Shown piece by piece: positions 1 to 7,309 of a DNA stretch of 64,000 nt. Location of the stretch: positions 310,001 to 374,000 of the forward strand of contig CAZBEF010000001.1 in the NCBI GenBank assembly GCA_964490875.1. The letters are read 5' to 3'. The position numbers were made by a program, and so were the translations under genes. Under the pieces are notes generated by a model. It was not told where the DNA came from. It saw nothing but the letters and a program-made list of their open reading frames with translations, and made no database searches. Within the stretch, counting starts at the first letter, position 1. Each line of letters opens with the position of its first letter. This DNA is from CAYYYG01 sp964490875 (GTDB taxonomy: Bacteria; Patescibacteriota; Microgenomatia; UBA1406; GWC2-37-13).

Positions 1-708
1 TGGCCATAATATATTCATTATTTCTTCTAATTTAAAGTTTTTTTCTCCAAATTCAATAAGTTTTTTAAAAAACTCTTTAGTTAATTTTTCTGGGGTATTT
101 CTTTCAGGGTTACTGTTAAAATCTCTTGTTAAGAGAATTCCCGTTAAGTTATTACCTATTCCTACAATGGTGGTGTGTGCAGCTTCGATTAGGCTGAAAT
201 TATTAATAGATACATTCTCATGCTCGAGTAATGTAGTGTAATGCAGTGTAGAAACCAGCGGCTCTCCAGTTATTAATTTTTTATAGTTAGGAATAAATAA
301 GGTAGAGATGTTTTTAGTAGCATCTTCATCTCTTAAAAAATATCTAGTAATAAAAGCTATTCTTTTAGGTTTATAATCATGATATAAAATGTCTAAAAAA
401 TCTTCGGTCTTAGAATCTAATGTCTGCTTAATATCATTATATTGCTGTAATCCATTACCTTTCATATAAAAATCAGCTCTTCCTCTTGCTATATTACATG
501 AGAAGATATTATCTAGGGACTTCATCTGAACTATTGGAATTTCATTTAAAGTAGTGTCGTTAGGAATAGGTAAAGTTAAAGGTATAGCATCAAATAAGTT
601 ATTCATCTTATCATTTATAATCTTAGACAGTAAATCCGGTCTTTCTATTATCGATTCAAATATGAATCCTATCTGTACCTCGATTATTGTTGATGTATGA
701 TTATCCAT
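1..708 (-). CDS. hypothetical protein, partial (C-terminus off the left edge)
   Basis: An uninterrupted reading frame of 236 codons runs from an ATG at 708 on the minus strand off the window edge; I translated it by hand. It begins MDNHTSTIIEVQIGF and contains no membrane segment or metal motif that I recognise. It starts 10 bp after the stop of the DUF3467-like gene on the same strand, so the two are probably one transcript. No Shine-Dalgarno is visible before the ATG. I do not recognise the family and cannot assign a function; the C-terminus is missing. Confidence 0.75.
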   Translation of the reverse strand, partial: MDNHTSTIIEVQIGFIFESIIERPDLLSKIINDKMNNLFDAIPLTLPIPNDTTLNEIPIVQMKSLDNIFSCNIARGRADFYMKGNGLQQYNDIKQTLDSKTEDFLDILYHDYKPKRIAFITRYFLRDEDATKNISTLFIPNYKKLITGEPLVSTLHYTTLLEHENVSINNFSLIEAAHTTIVGIGNNLTGILLTRDFNSNPERNTPEKLTKEFFKKLIEFGEKNFKLEEIMNILWP

Positions 709-718
709 ATATTTATTG

Positions 719-982
719 TTAATTTTTTTTGCTAGTTTGAATTTGACCATCAGTCATAGCTAATAAGTTCCCTAGCTCTTTAAGTAATTTCTTAGCATGT
801 TCTCTACTCATCCCAATTCTTGATACTATACGCATTTTATTAGTCGGTCCTAGTTTTTGCATTACATCAAGTACAACACCATATTCATTTGTAGTCATGA
901 ATATATTTTCACAATATAAGATGGGTGTCGTGTCCAAATTCACATCAATCATCATTTCCTTTTCAGGTTTTTTTTCTTCCAT
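719..982 (-). CDS. DUF3467-like small protein
   Basis: The 87-residue protein has a DUF3467-like pattern: a strand ending in 'YCENIF', a central 'EYGVVLDVMQKLGP' and the signature 'RIGMSREHAKKLLKELG' near residues 55-71, resembling the family pattern R-x-x-MSPxHAKxLxxxL. The family is widespread and its function is unknown. A candidate extended -10 element (TGT-TATAAT, minus strand, about 1009-1014) lies 26 bp upstream. It is the first gene of a probable two-gene unit with the partial gene at 1-708. The family call rests on motif recognition only. Confidence 0.6.
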   Translation of the reverse strand: MEEKKPEKEMMIDVNLDTTPILYCENIFMTTNEYGVVLDVMQKLGPTNKMRIVSRIGMSREHAKKLLKELGNLLAMTDGQIQTSKKN

Positions 983-1134
983 AGTAGATAATAAATGATA
1001 ACGATTGCATTATAACAGATTTAGCGAAGTGAAAATTAATTTTACCTTATCGAAATAAATTAAAGAACGAAGGCTTCGATAGTTAAAAGTAAATTCGGAA
1101 TAAATATGAATATTAGATTAATAGGTATTAAATT

Positions 1135-1160
1135 TTGGCGGAGCATGTGGGTCTGGAACC
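1135..1160. repeat. direct repeat copy 1 resembling a tRNA 3' end
   Basis: This 26-bp segment matches 2915-2940 at 23 of 26 positions in the same orientation, and weaker similarity continues about 15 bp further. Read on the minus strand it contains GGTTCCAGACC (a T-loop-like 11-mer) followed, at exact tRNA geometry, by 3 stem bases, 7 acceptor-like bases, a discriminator and CCA. The two copies bracket the OLD-family gene. The T-stem does not pair well in this copy, so it is a remnant or attachment-like site, not a tRNA. Confidence 0.6.
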
Positions 1161-1200
1161 ATTTAATCCTTATAGTTATTTATAAAGAATATAATACTCC

Positions 1201-2892
1201 CTACTTATTACTATTTTTATAAAACTTATTTATCAATATGATCACTTTTTCAAATTCCGCTAATTCTTCCTTTGTATAATCAGATCTTTTTTTGAATTCT
1301 TGAAGATATTCTTTTTTAAGAATATTTTTTGCACTTTTTCTTTCTTCGTTATTTCCAGAACCCAATTGTCTTACAAGATCAGTCTTTTTAGCACAGACGT
1401 TAGAAACGACGCTATCAGGCAAGAGCCCCTCAATATCTTTTTTTCCTGCAATATTTAATCCAAGAGGAATAAAATTATTCTTTTCTTTTAGCCCAAGACT
1501 TTCTAATGCTTTTTTACAATCGTTATGAACATCGAAATCATAAGTTATGAAAACTCCATTAAATTTACTTAAAACAAACTTTACTAACAATGTATTCCTT
1601 AAGGTATCTTTGCCGCCATATGGGACAATTTCAATATCCTTATTTAGATTATTTATATTTAGTTTTTCTGTTTGGAAATAATTAAAATATTCTTTATCAA
1701 TTTCTCCTTCTACAAGAAGGACTTTGTTTTGATGATTTGCAAACAATAATTTCCAATTATCAAATTCTTTTTGTTCAATGCCTAAATGATCGGCAAAGGG
1801 TGCCATCCAATGATTCTTATCTGTATTTACCTGACAGGTTTCATAGGCTTTTTCTCGTTTGATATTTCGACATAGAAGAATATTCGAGCTTGGATCACTC
1901 CTGTTTAATAGATAAGGGCTATGTGTTGTTACGATAACTTGAATACCAAGATCAGATGCGAGTGCGTTTAGTATACTTCCAAATTCTGCTTGTGCGGAAG
2001 GATGCAAGAAACTCTCCGGTTCTTCTATAACTACAATTGGAGTAATTTTATCATTGGTTGAGTCAGTCGTTTTTATTCTGTTCGCTTGTAGTATAGCCAT
2101 AAAAATGTGAGTCTTATTTTGTGTTCCGCTACCCCAGTCATCAAGTGGAACTTCAACGTTTCTATCTTTAAGATTTATGCTCAGTGGCATTCGTCTTGTG
2201 GCGTACCCTTCAGGTAGAGAAAATTCCACGTCATATTTTTCTGACAATCTCCCTAAAATATCTTTTAAGCCTTCTCTTTGTTCTCTTGCTAAACGTCTTA
2301 ATTTTGAATCAATTTTTTTTCCTGCTATGTTGAGTTCATTTTTTTCATCTTCGGATAAAACATAATCATAAAATAATTTACGTCCGCTACGTCCGAAATA
2401 TATATCATCATGTTTTATGGTTGAGTTATAAAGGAATAATAAATTGGAGTCTTTAATTTTTGCATCAATATCTTTTGCCGCCTTCATATCAATCTCCTTT
2501 TCATTAATAATTGTTTTTATTCTGAATTTTTCATCCGAACTTACCGTATATATTACTCTTATTGACAAGTCGCTTTCTATTTTTATTACCGCTATCTTTT
2601 CAATGAAAGAAATTAACGCTGGGTCGTCCTGTTTAAAAATTTTAATATCATATTCAACATAAATATCCACCTTATCTTTTATCCATTGTGTTTTGTCACT
2701 TACGTAGTCGATATCATTATCATGATCAAGCCAATAGCGATTATTTTTTTGAAATAAAGCAGTAAGTAATCGAATGAGCGCTGATTTTCCAGCATTATTT
2801 TTTCCTGAAATTGTGCAATATTTTTTGGAAAAATCAATTTTGATATCCGCAAGGGTTCTATAGTTTTTTGCCTTAATAGATATTAATTGCAT
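1201..2892 (-). CDS. OLD-family ATP-dependent endonuclease (ABC ATPase + TOPRIM)
   Basis: The 563-aa protein has the two-domain layout of overcoming-lysogenization-defect nucleases. Walker A is GKNNAGKS (30-37), a signature-like segment is DWGSGTQ (252-258), Walker B is IVVIEEPE (286-293) and the H-loop is TTHSP (322-326). A C-terminal TOPRIM domain carries VEGEID (394-399) and YDFD (451-454), the acidic metal sites. OLD proteins are DNA nucleases associated with phage exclusion. GajA of Gabija has the same domains and similar length, but no UvrD-like GajB helicase is adjacent, so a solitary class 1 OLD is more likely. A TATAAT at 2899-2904 (minus) lies 6 nt before the ATG, suggesting a leaderless mRNA. 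The gene sits alone between two tRNA-like direct repeats. Confidence 0.88.
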   Translation of the reverse strand: MQLISIKAKNYRTLADIKIDFSKKYCTISGKNNAGKSALIRLLTALFQKNNRYWLDHDNDIDYVSDKTQWIKDKVDIYVEYDIKIFKQDDPALISFIEKIAVIKIESDLSIRVIYTVSSDEKFRIKTIINEKEIDMKAAKDIDAKIKDSNLLFLYNSTIKHDDIYFGRSGRKLFYDYVLSEDEKNELNIAGKKIDSKLRRLAREQREGLKDILGRLSEKYDVEFSLPEGYATRRMPLSINLKDRNVEVPLDDWGSGTQNKTHIFMAILQANRIKTTDSTNDKITPIVVIEEPESFLHPSAQAEFGSILNALASDLGIQVIVTTHSPYLLNRSDPSSNILLCRNIKREKAYETCQVNTDKNHWMAPFADHLGIEQKEFDNWKLLFANHQNKVLLVEGEIDKEYFNYFQTEKLNINNLNKDIEIVPYGGKDTLRNTLLVKFVLSKFNGVFITYDFDVHNDCKKALESLGLKEKNNFIPLGLNIAGKKDIEGLLPDSVVSNVCAKKTDLVRQLGSGNNEERKSAKNILKKEYLQEFKKRSDYTKEELAEFEKVIILINKFYKNSNK

Positions 2893-2914
2893 GTGACTAT
2901 TATATTACTTGTGA

Positions 2915-2940
2915 TTGGCGGAGCACCTAGGTCTGGAACC
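2915..2940. repeat. direct repeat copy 2 resembling a tRNA 3' end
   Basis: Partner of the repeat at 1135-1160 (23/26 identical). In this copy the minus-strand T-arm can form a 5-bp stem (with two G-U pairs) around the loop TTCCAGA, followed by seven acceptor-like bases, a discriminator and CCA. No matching D-arm, anticodon arm or 5' acceptor strand is present, so it is not a functional tRNA. It lies 22 bp upstream of the OLD start codon. Confidence 0.6.
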
Positions 2941-2967
2941 CAATTGTCCTTGTAACTTTTTTAAAAT

Positions 2968-3025
2968 TGTCTCAATCATCAGGGTAAATGAGACATTTGA
3001 GACAGTATATAAAGAACATGTCTCA
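2968..3025. promoter_or_regulatory. four TGTCTCA/TGAGACA heptamers
   Basis: The heptamer TGTCTCA occurs at 2968-2974 and 3019-3025, and its complement TGAGACA at 2989-2995 and 2998-3004. Four copies in 58 bp in two orientations form nested inverted repeats. They lie between the 3' end of the GNAT gene and the OLD gene, both minus strand. The array could be a cluster of operator half-sites or alternative hairpins; the sequence does not decide. Confidence 0.45.
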
Positions 3026-3049
3026 AATAATTGATATACTTTGATTTAT

Positions 3050-3595
3050 TTAAAACAGTTTTTTATACATATATATCTCATTGATATAGTTATCCTTATA
3101 CTTCAACCCTTCCGGCAAAGTGCCGAATGTTTCAAATCCAAGCTTCTTGTATAATCCCATAGCAACGTCATTTACACTAAAACATGTAAGTGTAATAATT
3201 TTGAGTTTTAGGACATCTTTGGCTAAGTGTATTGCCTCCTGCATAAGTATATACCCAAGACCATCACCTCGATAATCCTTATGGATATTGATTTGCAATT
3301 CTCCCACATGCTCTTTACGTACTCCTAAGTTAAAAATATCAACCGCAGCAATTTTTTTATCATTTACCATACCAAGTATATGAACTTCTTTATTTGTGTC
3401 AATCTTTTTTAGCATCGATCGAATGTATGCTTCCTCGTCTTCAACTGTTTGTTTTCTTGAAGATATGAATGTATCTTCATCGACCAATTCATTGATGTAA
3501 TCTGTAAGTGCTTTAGCATCTGAAATTTTAGGTATCCGAAGAACAACCTCCCTTCCTGATTTTATTTTTATAATTTTTGAATAAGTATTGTCCAT
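3050..3595 (-). CDS. GNAT family N-acetyltransferase
   Basis: The 181-aa protein has the GNAT fold pattern: a first strand/helix at 12-35, a central strand 'ELQINIHKDYRGDGLGYILMQEA' near 99-121 with the acetyl-CoA pyrophosphate loop (R-x-D-G-L-G-Y), and the C-terminal 'NDVAMGLYKKLGFETFG' block typical of RimJ/RimL/PhnO-like enzymes. It would transfer an acetyl group to an amine; the substrate is unknown. It is divergent from the ureohydrolase gene across 71 bp. With the deacetylase-like gene at 15503-16609 it could form a protect/deprotect pair (inference). Ribosomal-protein or antibiotic acetylation are alternatives. Confidence 0.8.
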   Translation of the reverse strand: MDNTYSKIIKIKSGREVVLRIPKISDAKALTDYINELVDEDTFISSRKQTVEDEEAYIRSMLKKIDTNKEVHILGMVNDKKIAAVDIFNLGVRKEHVGELQINIHKDYRGDGLGYILMQEAIHLAKDVLKLKIITLTCFSVNDVAMGLYKKLGFETFGTLPEGLKYKDNYINEIYMYKKLF

Positions 3596-3635
3596 ATAAT
3601 TGATTTGAACTTTTAAATAGTCGCAATCTGAAATA

Positions 3636-3650
3636 TTGTATATAATACAA
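3636..3650 (+). promoter_or_regulatory. candidate promoter with overlapping inverted repeat
   Basis: TTGTAT-ATA-ATACAA is a perfect inverted repeat whose second half contains the -10-like TATAAT (3641-3646). It precedes the ureohydrolase ATG (3667) by 20 nt from the end of the -10. No good -35 was found at standard spacing. The symmetry over a -10 could be an operator; this is inferred from position only. Confidence 0.4.
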
Positions 3651-3666
3651 CATTAAAGAAACATAT

Positions 3667-4644
3667 ATGAAAGTTCTCAAAATACACAGTCCACCATTTG
3701 CAGGATTACCTACTTTTGCGAAATTTCCACAATGGAATATTGCAGATAAATCAGATATTAATAGTTCATACGGAATTTTAGGGATTCCATATGACTTGGG
3801 TACTACAGATTACCCAGGAACGCGGATGGCTCCTCGTCAAATCAGATCTGCTTCGACACAATTTGCATATACATCTTCATCTGATCATTTTGGCACATCT
3901 GATTCTAAGAGAGGTTTTTTTAATATCGAAGAAAATGAGTGGATACTTACAAAAAAGTCTGTCTATGATTTAGGTGATATAGAAATAGTCGCGGGAGAGC
4001 CAAAGGCTTCTTTTGAACAAATTGAAAAAACGATTAGCTTTTTTACTAAAATGGATATAACCCCCATATCCATAGGAGGAGATCATGCTATTACTTATCC
4101 TGTCCTTAAATCTTTATGCAAAAAATTCAATGATATAACCGTAATTCATCTAGATGCTCATATGGATTATTGGGATCCAGGAAGAAATTCTATATACGAC
4201 CATTCATGCTCCATATGGAATATTTCTAGAATGTCGGAAATAAGTCATATATACCAATTCGGCATTCGTGGATTGAATCATAAACCTGAAATGTTAAAAG
4301 ATGCCAAACTTAATAAAGTTACGACATTTAAAACATCTGATATTCTTGATAATCTAGCGCATGTTATCAACATGTTGAAAACAACAAAGAATTTATATAT
4401 CACTATCGATATAGACTTTTTTGATCCATCTATTGCTCCTGGAACAGGAACCAGAGAAATGGGAGGTTTAAATTACCGTCAAGGTTATTCTTTATTAAGT
4501 AATATAGCGAAGAACAAGCAAAGTAATTTAATCGGCTTTGATTTAGTTGAAGTAAATCCTCTACTTGATCATGCAGAGACAACTTCTTTATTAGCTTCAA
4601 GATTGATACTCGATTGTATGGGATTATTTGAAAAACGAAATTAA
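3667..4644 (+). CDS. arginase/agmatinase-family ureohydrolase (guanidino hydrolase)
   Basis: All six metal ligands of the binuclear Mn family are visible: H140 in SIGGDH, D163/H165/D167 in HLDAHMD, and D248/D250 in TIDIDFFDP, followed by the family segment SIAPGTGTRE and the late 'EVNPLLDHAETT' block. The length (325 aa) is typical. Such enzymes remove urea from arginine, agmatine or guanidino acids. The N-terminal 'YPGTRMAPRQIR' block is agmatinase-like, but substrate cannot be read from it. It is followed 59 bp later by the arginine-oxidase gene, so a substrate derived from oxidised arginine is plausible (inference). Ordinary polyamine synthesis from agmatine is the main alternative. Confidence 0.88.
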   Translation: MKVLKIHSPPFAGLPTFAKFPQWNIADKSDINSSYGILGIPYDLGTTDYPGTRMAPRQIRSASTQFAYTSSSDHFGTSDSKRGFFNIEENEWILTKKSVYDLGDIEIVAGEPKASFEQIEKTISFFTKMDITPISIGGDHAITYPVLKSLCKKFNDITVIHLDAHMDYWDPGRNSIYDHSCSIWNISRMSEISHIYQFGIRGLNHKPEMLKDAKLNKVTTFKTSDILDNLAHVINMLKTTKNLYITIDIDFFDPSIAPGTGTREMGGLNYRQGYSLLSNIAKNKQSNLIGFDLVEVNPLLDHAETTSLLASRLILDCMGLFEKRN

Positions 4645-4684
4645 ATCAGTATCTTTTGTCAATTAACATGATATAGTTATCTGA

Positions 4685-4690
4685 TATAAT
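4685..4690 (+). promoter_or_regulatory. extended -10 promoter of the arginine oxidase gene
   Basis: TATAAT preceded by TGA (extended -10, TGN-TATAAT) ends 13 nt before the ATG at 4704. It lies in the 59-bp gap after the ureohydrolase stop, so this gene may have its own transcript with a leader of about 6 nt. No -35 of note is seen. Confidence 0.5.
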
Positions 4691-4703
4691 ACTTGTTTTA
4701 TAT

Positions 4704-5831
4704 ATGAGTACCTATCAAAAACTTACATCTTGGGAATGGGAAGCACTAGATAGCGAATGTAATTTGGCTGATGGTCATGCGCACCAAACGCAGAATGATG
4801 AACAAATGAAGATCGTTAATAAGCTTCACACAATTTATCTGGAGTCGGAAAAACAATCACAGTCTTCAATACAAAGCGAATTTGAAAATACCTTTTTCAT
4901 TAAAGCAGGCCAGAAATCTTATAGACATATGCTTCCACCTCAATATCATTTCAGTTGTTCATTAGCTATTGAAACTGTTGGCAATTATCTGCGTCTGAAT
5001 AATAAATCAGTCTCACTCATTCATCCTACTTTTGATAATCTCGCCGATATTCTCAAAAGACATAATATAGCTCTTCAATCACTGGAAGAAAATATTTTAT
5101 TGGATAAAAAGAAAATGGATTCCATTGCAACAGATGCCCTCATGATCGTTTGTCCCAATAATCCATCAGGGCAGGAGTTAAGTAAGTTACAGTTCCAACA
5201 GATCGTTGATGTTTGTAAAAAAAGACACATATTACTAATAATAGATTTCAGTTTCAGGTTTTATAGTAATCTTACGACTTGGGATCAATATGAGATACTT
5301 CAAAAATCAGGAGTGGAATTTATTACTTTAGAAGATACTGGAAAAACTTTTCCTACTTTGGATTTAAAACTAGGCATTCTTTTAGCAAGTAAATCGATCT
5401 ATTACCAACTTCAAGATATCACCAATGATTTTCTGCTCAATGTTTCTCCTTTTGTTTTCAAATTATTAACGGAGTATATCGAAGCTGAAAATAATACTTT
5501 AGTTCCTTCATATCAAGAAATAGTAAATATTAATAGAAAAAAATTAATAGAAAGTCTCAAAGATAGCCCAGTAGTGATTCAAAATCATAATTCAAGGTTA
5601 AGCGTTGCCTGGATAAAAATTCCTGAGAACTGGAAAAGTTCTGTTTTTTGTAAATGGCTTGAAACAAAGAAGATTTTTGTTTTACCAGGAATTCCTTTTT
5701 TTTGGAATGATAAAAAATGTGGCGAAAACTATTTCAGAGTAGCATTGGCAAGACCAACAAGTTTTTTTGAAAATGCGGCAAAAAAACTTGCTAATGCTTG
5801 TAACTCATATTCAACGGAGAATATTAAGTGA
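4704..5831 (+). CDS. PLP-dependent L-arginine oxidase/hydroxylase, MppP/RohP/Ind4-like
   Basis: The 375-aa protein is an aminotransferase-fold PLP protein that matches, as I remember them, the oxygen-using arginine oxidases of enduracididine (MppP), azomycin (RohP) and indolmycin (Ind4) pathways. Shared features are the N-terminal lid 'WEWEALDSECNLADGHA' with E11 and H25, 'IHPTFDNLADIL' (106-117), NNPSGQ (152-157), DFSFR (181-185), the PLP-lysine block EDTGKTFPTLDLK with K214, and FRVALAR with R345. The offset to MppP numbering is a constant 7 for D181, S183, K214 and R345. MppP-type enzymes convert L-Arg and O2 to 4-hydroxy-2-ketoarginine and/or dehydro-ketoarginine without a flavin or metal. 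An ordinary aminotransferase is unlikely given the lid motif. It ends 5 bp from the convergent ABC-F gene. Confidence 0.88.
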   Translation: MSTYQKLTSWEWEALDSECNLADGHAHQTQNDEQMKIVNKLHTIYLESEKQSQSSIQSEFENTFFIKAGQKSYRHMLPPQYHFSCSLAIETVGNYLRLNNKSVSLIHPTFDNLADILKRHNIALQSLEENILLDKKKMDSIATDALMIVCPNNPSGQELSKLQFQQIVDVCKKRHILLIIDFSFRFYSNLTTWDQYEILQKSGVEFITLEDTGKTFPTLDLKLGILLASKSIYYQLQDITNDFLLNVSPFVFKLLTEYIEAENNTLVPSYQEIVNINRKKLIESLKDSPVVIQNHNSRLSVAWIKIPENWKSSVFCKWLETKKIFVLPGIPFFWNDKKCGENYFRVALARPTSFFENAAKKLANACNSYSTENIK

Positions 5832-5836
5832 ATTTT

Positions 5837-7300
5837 TTATATTAATATTTTATCTTCAAATAGCTTTCCGTTCTCTGCTTTCAGCACTTTATTTATATTA
5901 ATTTGATGGATAAAGAAACGGTCATGTGAAATGACTATAAAGCCACCCTCATATTCCTTTAGAGCACTTTCTAATATTTCTCTGCTTTCTATATCAAGAT
6001 GATTAGTCGGTTCATCTAGTATTAAGAACTGGTTGTTATTATGTGTTAATACTGCCATCATTAATTTTACTTTTTCTCCCTGTGAAAGACTGGCAATTTT
6101 TGTAAATACTTGACTTCCTTGAAATAAAAATTTTCCTAGAATTTTACGAGACCTTTGTTCATCACCTATATTAGTTTGTTGCATAAATTCCTCAATCACA
6201 GATTTTTTAGGATTTAAAGATTCATGCTCTTGAGCAAAGTAACCGATATTAATTCCGGTGCCTTTCGTTATCTGTCCTTCTGTTGGTTTATATTCGTTTA
6301 ATAATATTTTAATAAAAGTCGTTTTTCCTGATCCATTCTTTCCTTGTAAATGAATTCTGTTGCCACCGGTAATTGACAGTTTATGTACCGAAATTACAGG
6401 ATGTTTCAGATCTTCTATATAATAAATAATACGTTTTTTGTAGCTCTCTTCTCCAAAACCAGATATAGATATTTTTTTATAATCTTTAGGTTTTTCTACA
6501 GCTACTTCTACAACCTCCCTCTGATATCTAGTTTTCATTGCCTGTAACTGTCTTCCAACTTTTGGGTTAGCATGAACGGCAAGTTGTTGTTTTTTTTCGG
6601 CGATCCATGCCTCCATTTTTTTTCTTTTCTCTTCATGTCTTTTAAATTCATCCATTGCTTTCTCATATCTTTGTGCCTTTTCGATGACAAAATCAGAATA
6701 CCCTCCACGATATTCATTTAATGTATGTGTATGTGGATCTAATTCGAATATTTTTTTGACTGTATTATCAAGAAAAGCTCTATCATGAGATATCACTAAC
6801 ACATTTCCTTTAAAATTTTTAACAAATCTTTCAAGCCATACCATACTCTCAAGATCTAAGTTGTTAGTGGGCTCATCCATGAGAAGCATTGTTGGTTCAT
6901 CTATAAGTAATTTTGCTAGTGCAATCTTTGTTTTTTGCCCTCCACTTAATTTATCCATCTTCATGTGTCGGTCAATTATTTCCAGACCTACAGTGGCAAG
7001 TGTCATATCGATTTTATATTCCTCCCAATCTTCTTTTAAAACAGATTTTAAGTAAGAAAAAATAGTATCTTCGTTTTTATAAGAAATTACTTGTGGTAAA
7101 TAACCAATATATTCTCCCGTTTTACTTACAGAGCCGCTATCAGGTTCTTCTAAATCAAGGAGTATTTTAAATATTGTAGTTTTTCCAGTTCCGTTTGGTC
7201 CAATTAATCCTATTTTTTGATTTTCAGATATTACAAAATTAACATCATCAAGAACTACCTTTTCACCATATGTTTTTTTTAGTCCCTGAACATGTATCAT
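5837..7300 (-). CDS. ABC-F family ATPase (translation/antibiotic-resistance type)
   Basis: Two ABC domains lie in one 487-aa chain with no membrane segments. Walker A1 is GPNGTGKTT (34-42) with LSGGQK and MDEPTNNLD; the second domain has GKNGSGKTT (about 321-329), SLSQGEK and LDEPTNHLD. Between them is a charged linker of about 70 residues, the arm that enters the ribosomal E site in ABC-F proteins. ABC-F members are translation factors or ribosome-protection resistance proteins. The gene begins 9 bp after the dehydrogenase stop, so the two are co-transcribed. Its place among biosynthetic enzymes suggests self-protection (inference); a housekeeping translation factor is the alternative. Confidence 0.88.
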   Translation of the reverse strand: MIHVQGLKKTYGEKVVLDDVNFVISENQKIGLIGPNGTGKTTIFKILLDLEEPDSGSVSKTGEYIGYLPQVISYKNEDTIFSYLKSVLKEDWEEYKIDMTLATVGLEIIDRHMKMDKLSGGQKTKIALAKLLIDEPTMLLMDEPTNNLDLESMVWLERFVKNFKGNVLVISHDRAFLDNTVKKIFELDPHTHTLNEYRGGYSDFVIEKAQRYEKAMDEFKRHEEKRKKMEAWIAEKKQQLAVHANPKVGRQLQAMKTRYQREVVEVAVEKPKDYKKISISGFGEESYKKRIIYYIEDLKHPVISVHKLSITGGNRIHLQGKNGSGKTTFIKILLNEYKPTEGQITKGTGINIGYFAQEHESLNPKKSVIEEFMQQTNIGDEQRSRKILGKFLFQGSQVFTKIASLSQGEKVKLMMAVLTHNNNQFLILDEPTNHLDIESREILESALKEYEGGFIVISHDRFFIHQININKVLKAENGKLFEDKILI

Positions 7301-7309
7301 TTTTTATAA

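Noticed and set aside
1135..1175. Functional tRNA gene
   Set aside because: Only the T-loop, acceptor-like 3' strand and CCA are present; no D-arm, anticodon arm or 5' acceptor strand can be found.
1201..2892. Gabija GajA
   Set aside because: Domain layout and length fit, but no GajB-type UvrD helicase is adjacent on either side; a solitary OLD nuclease is the simpler call.
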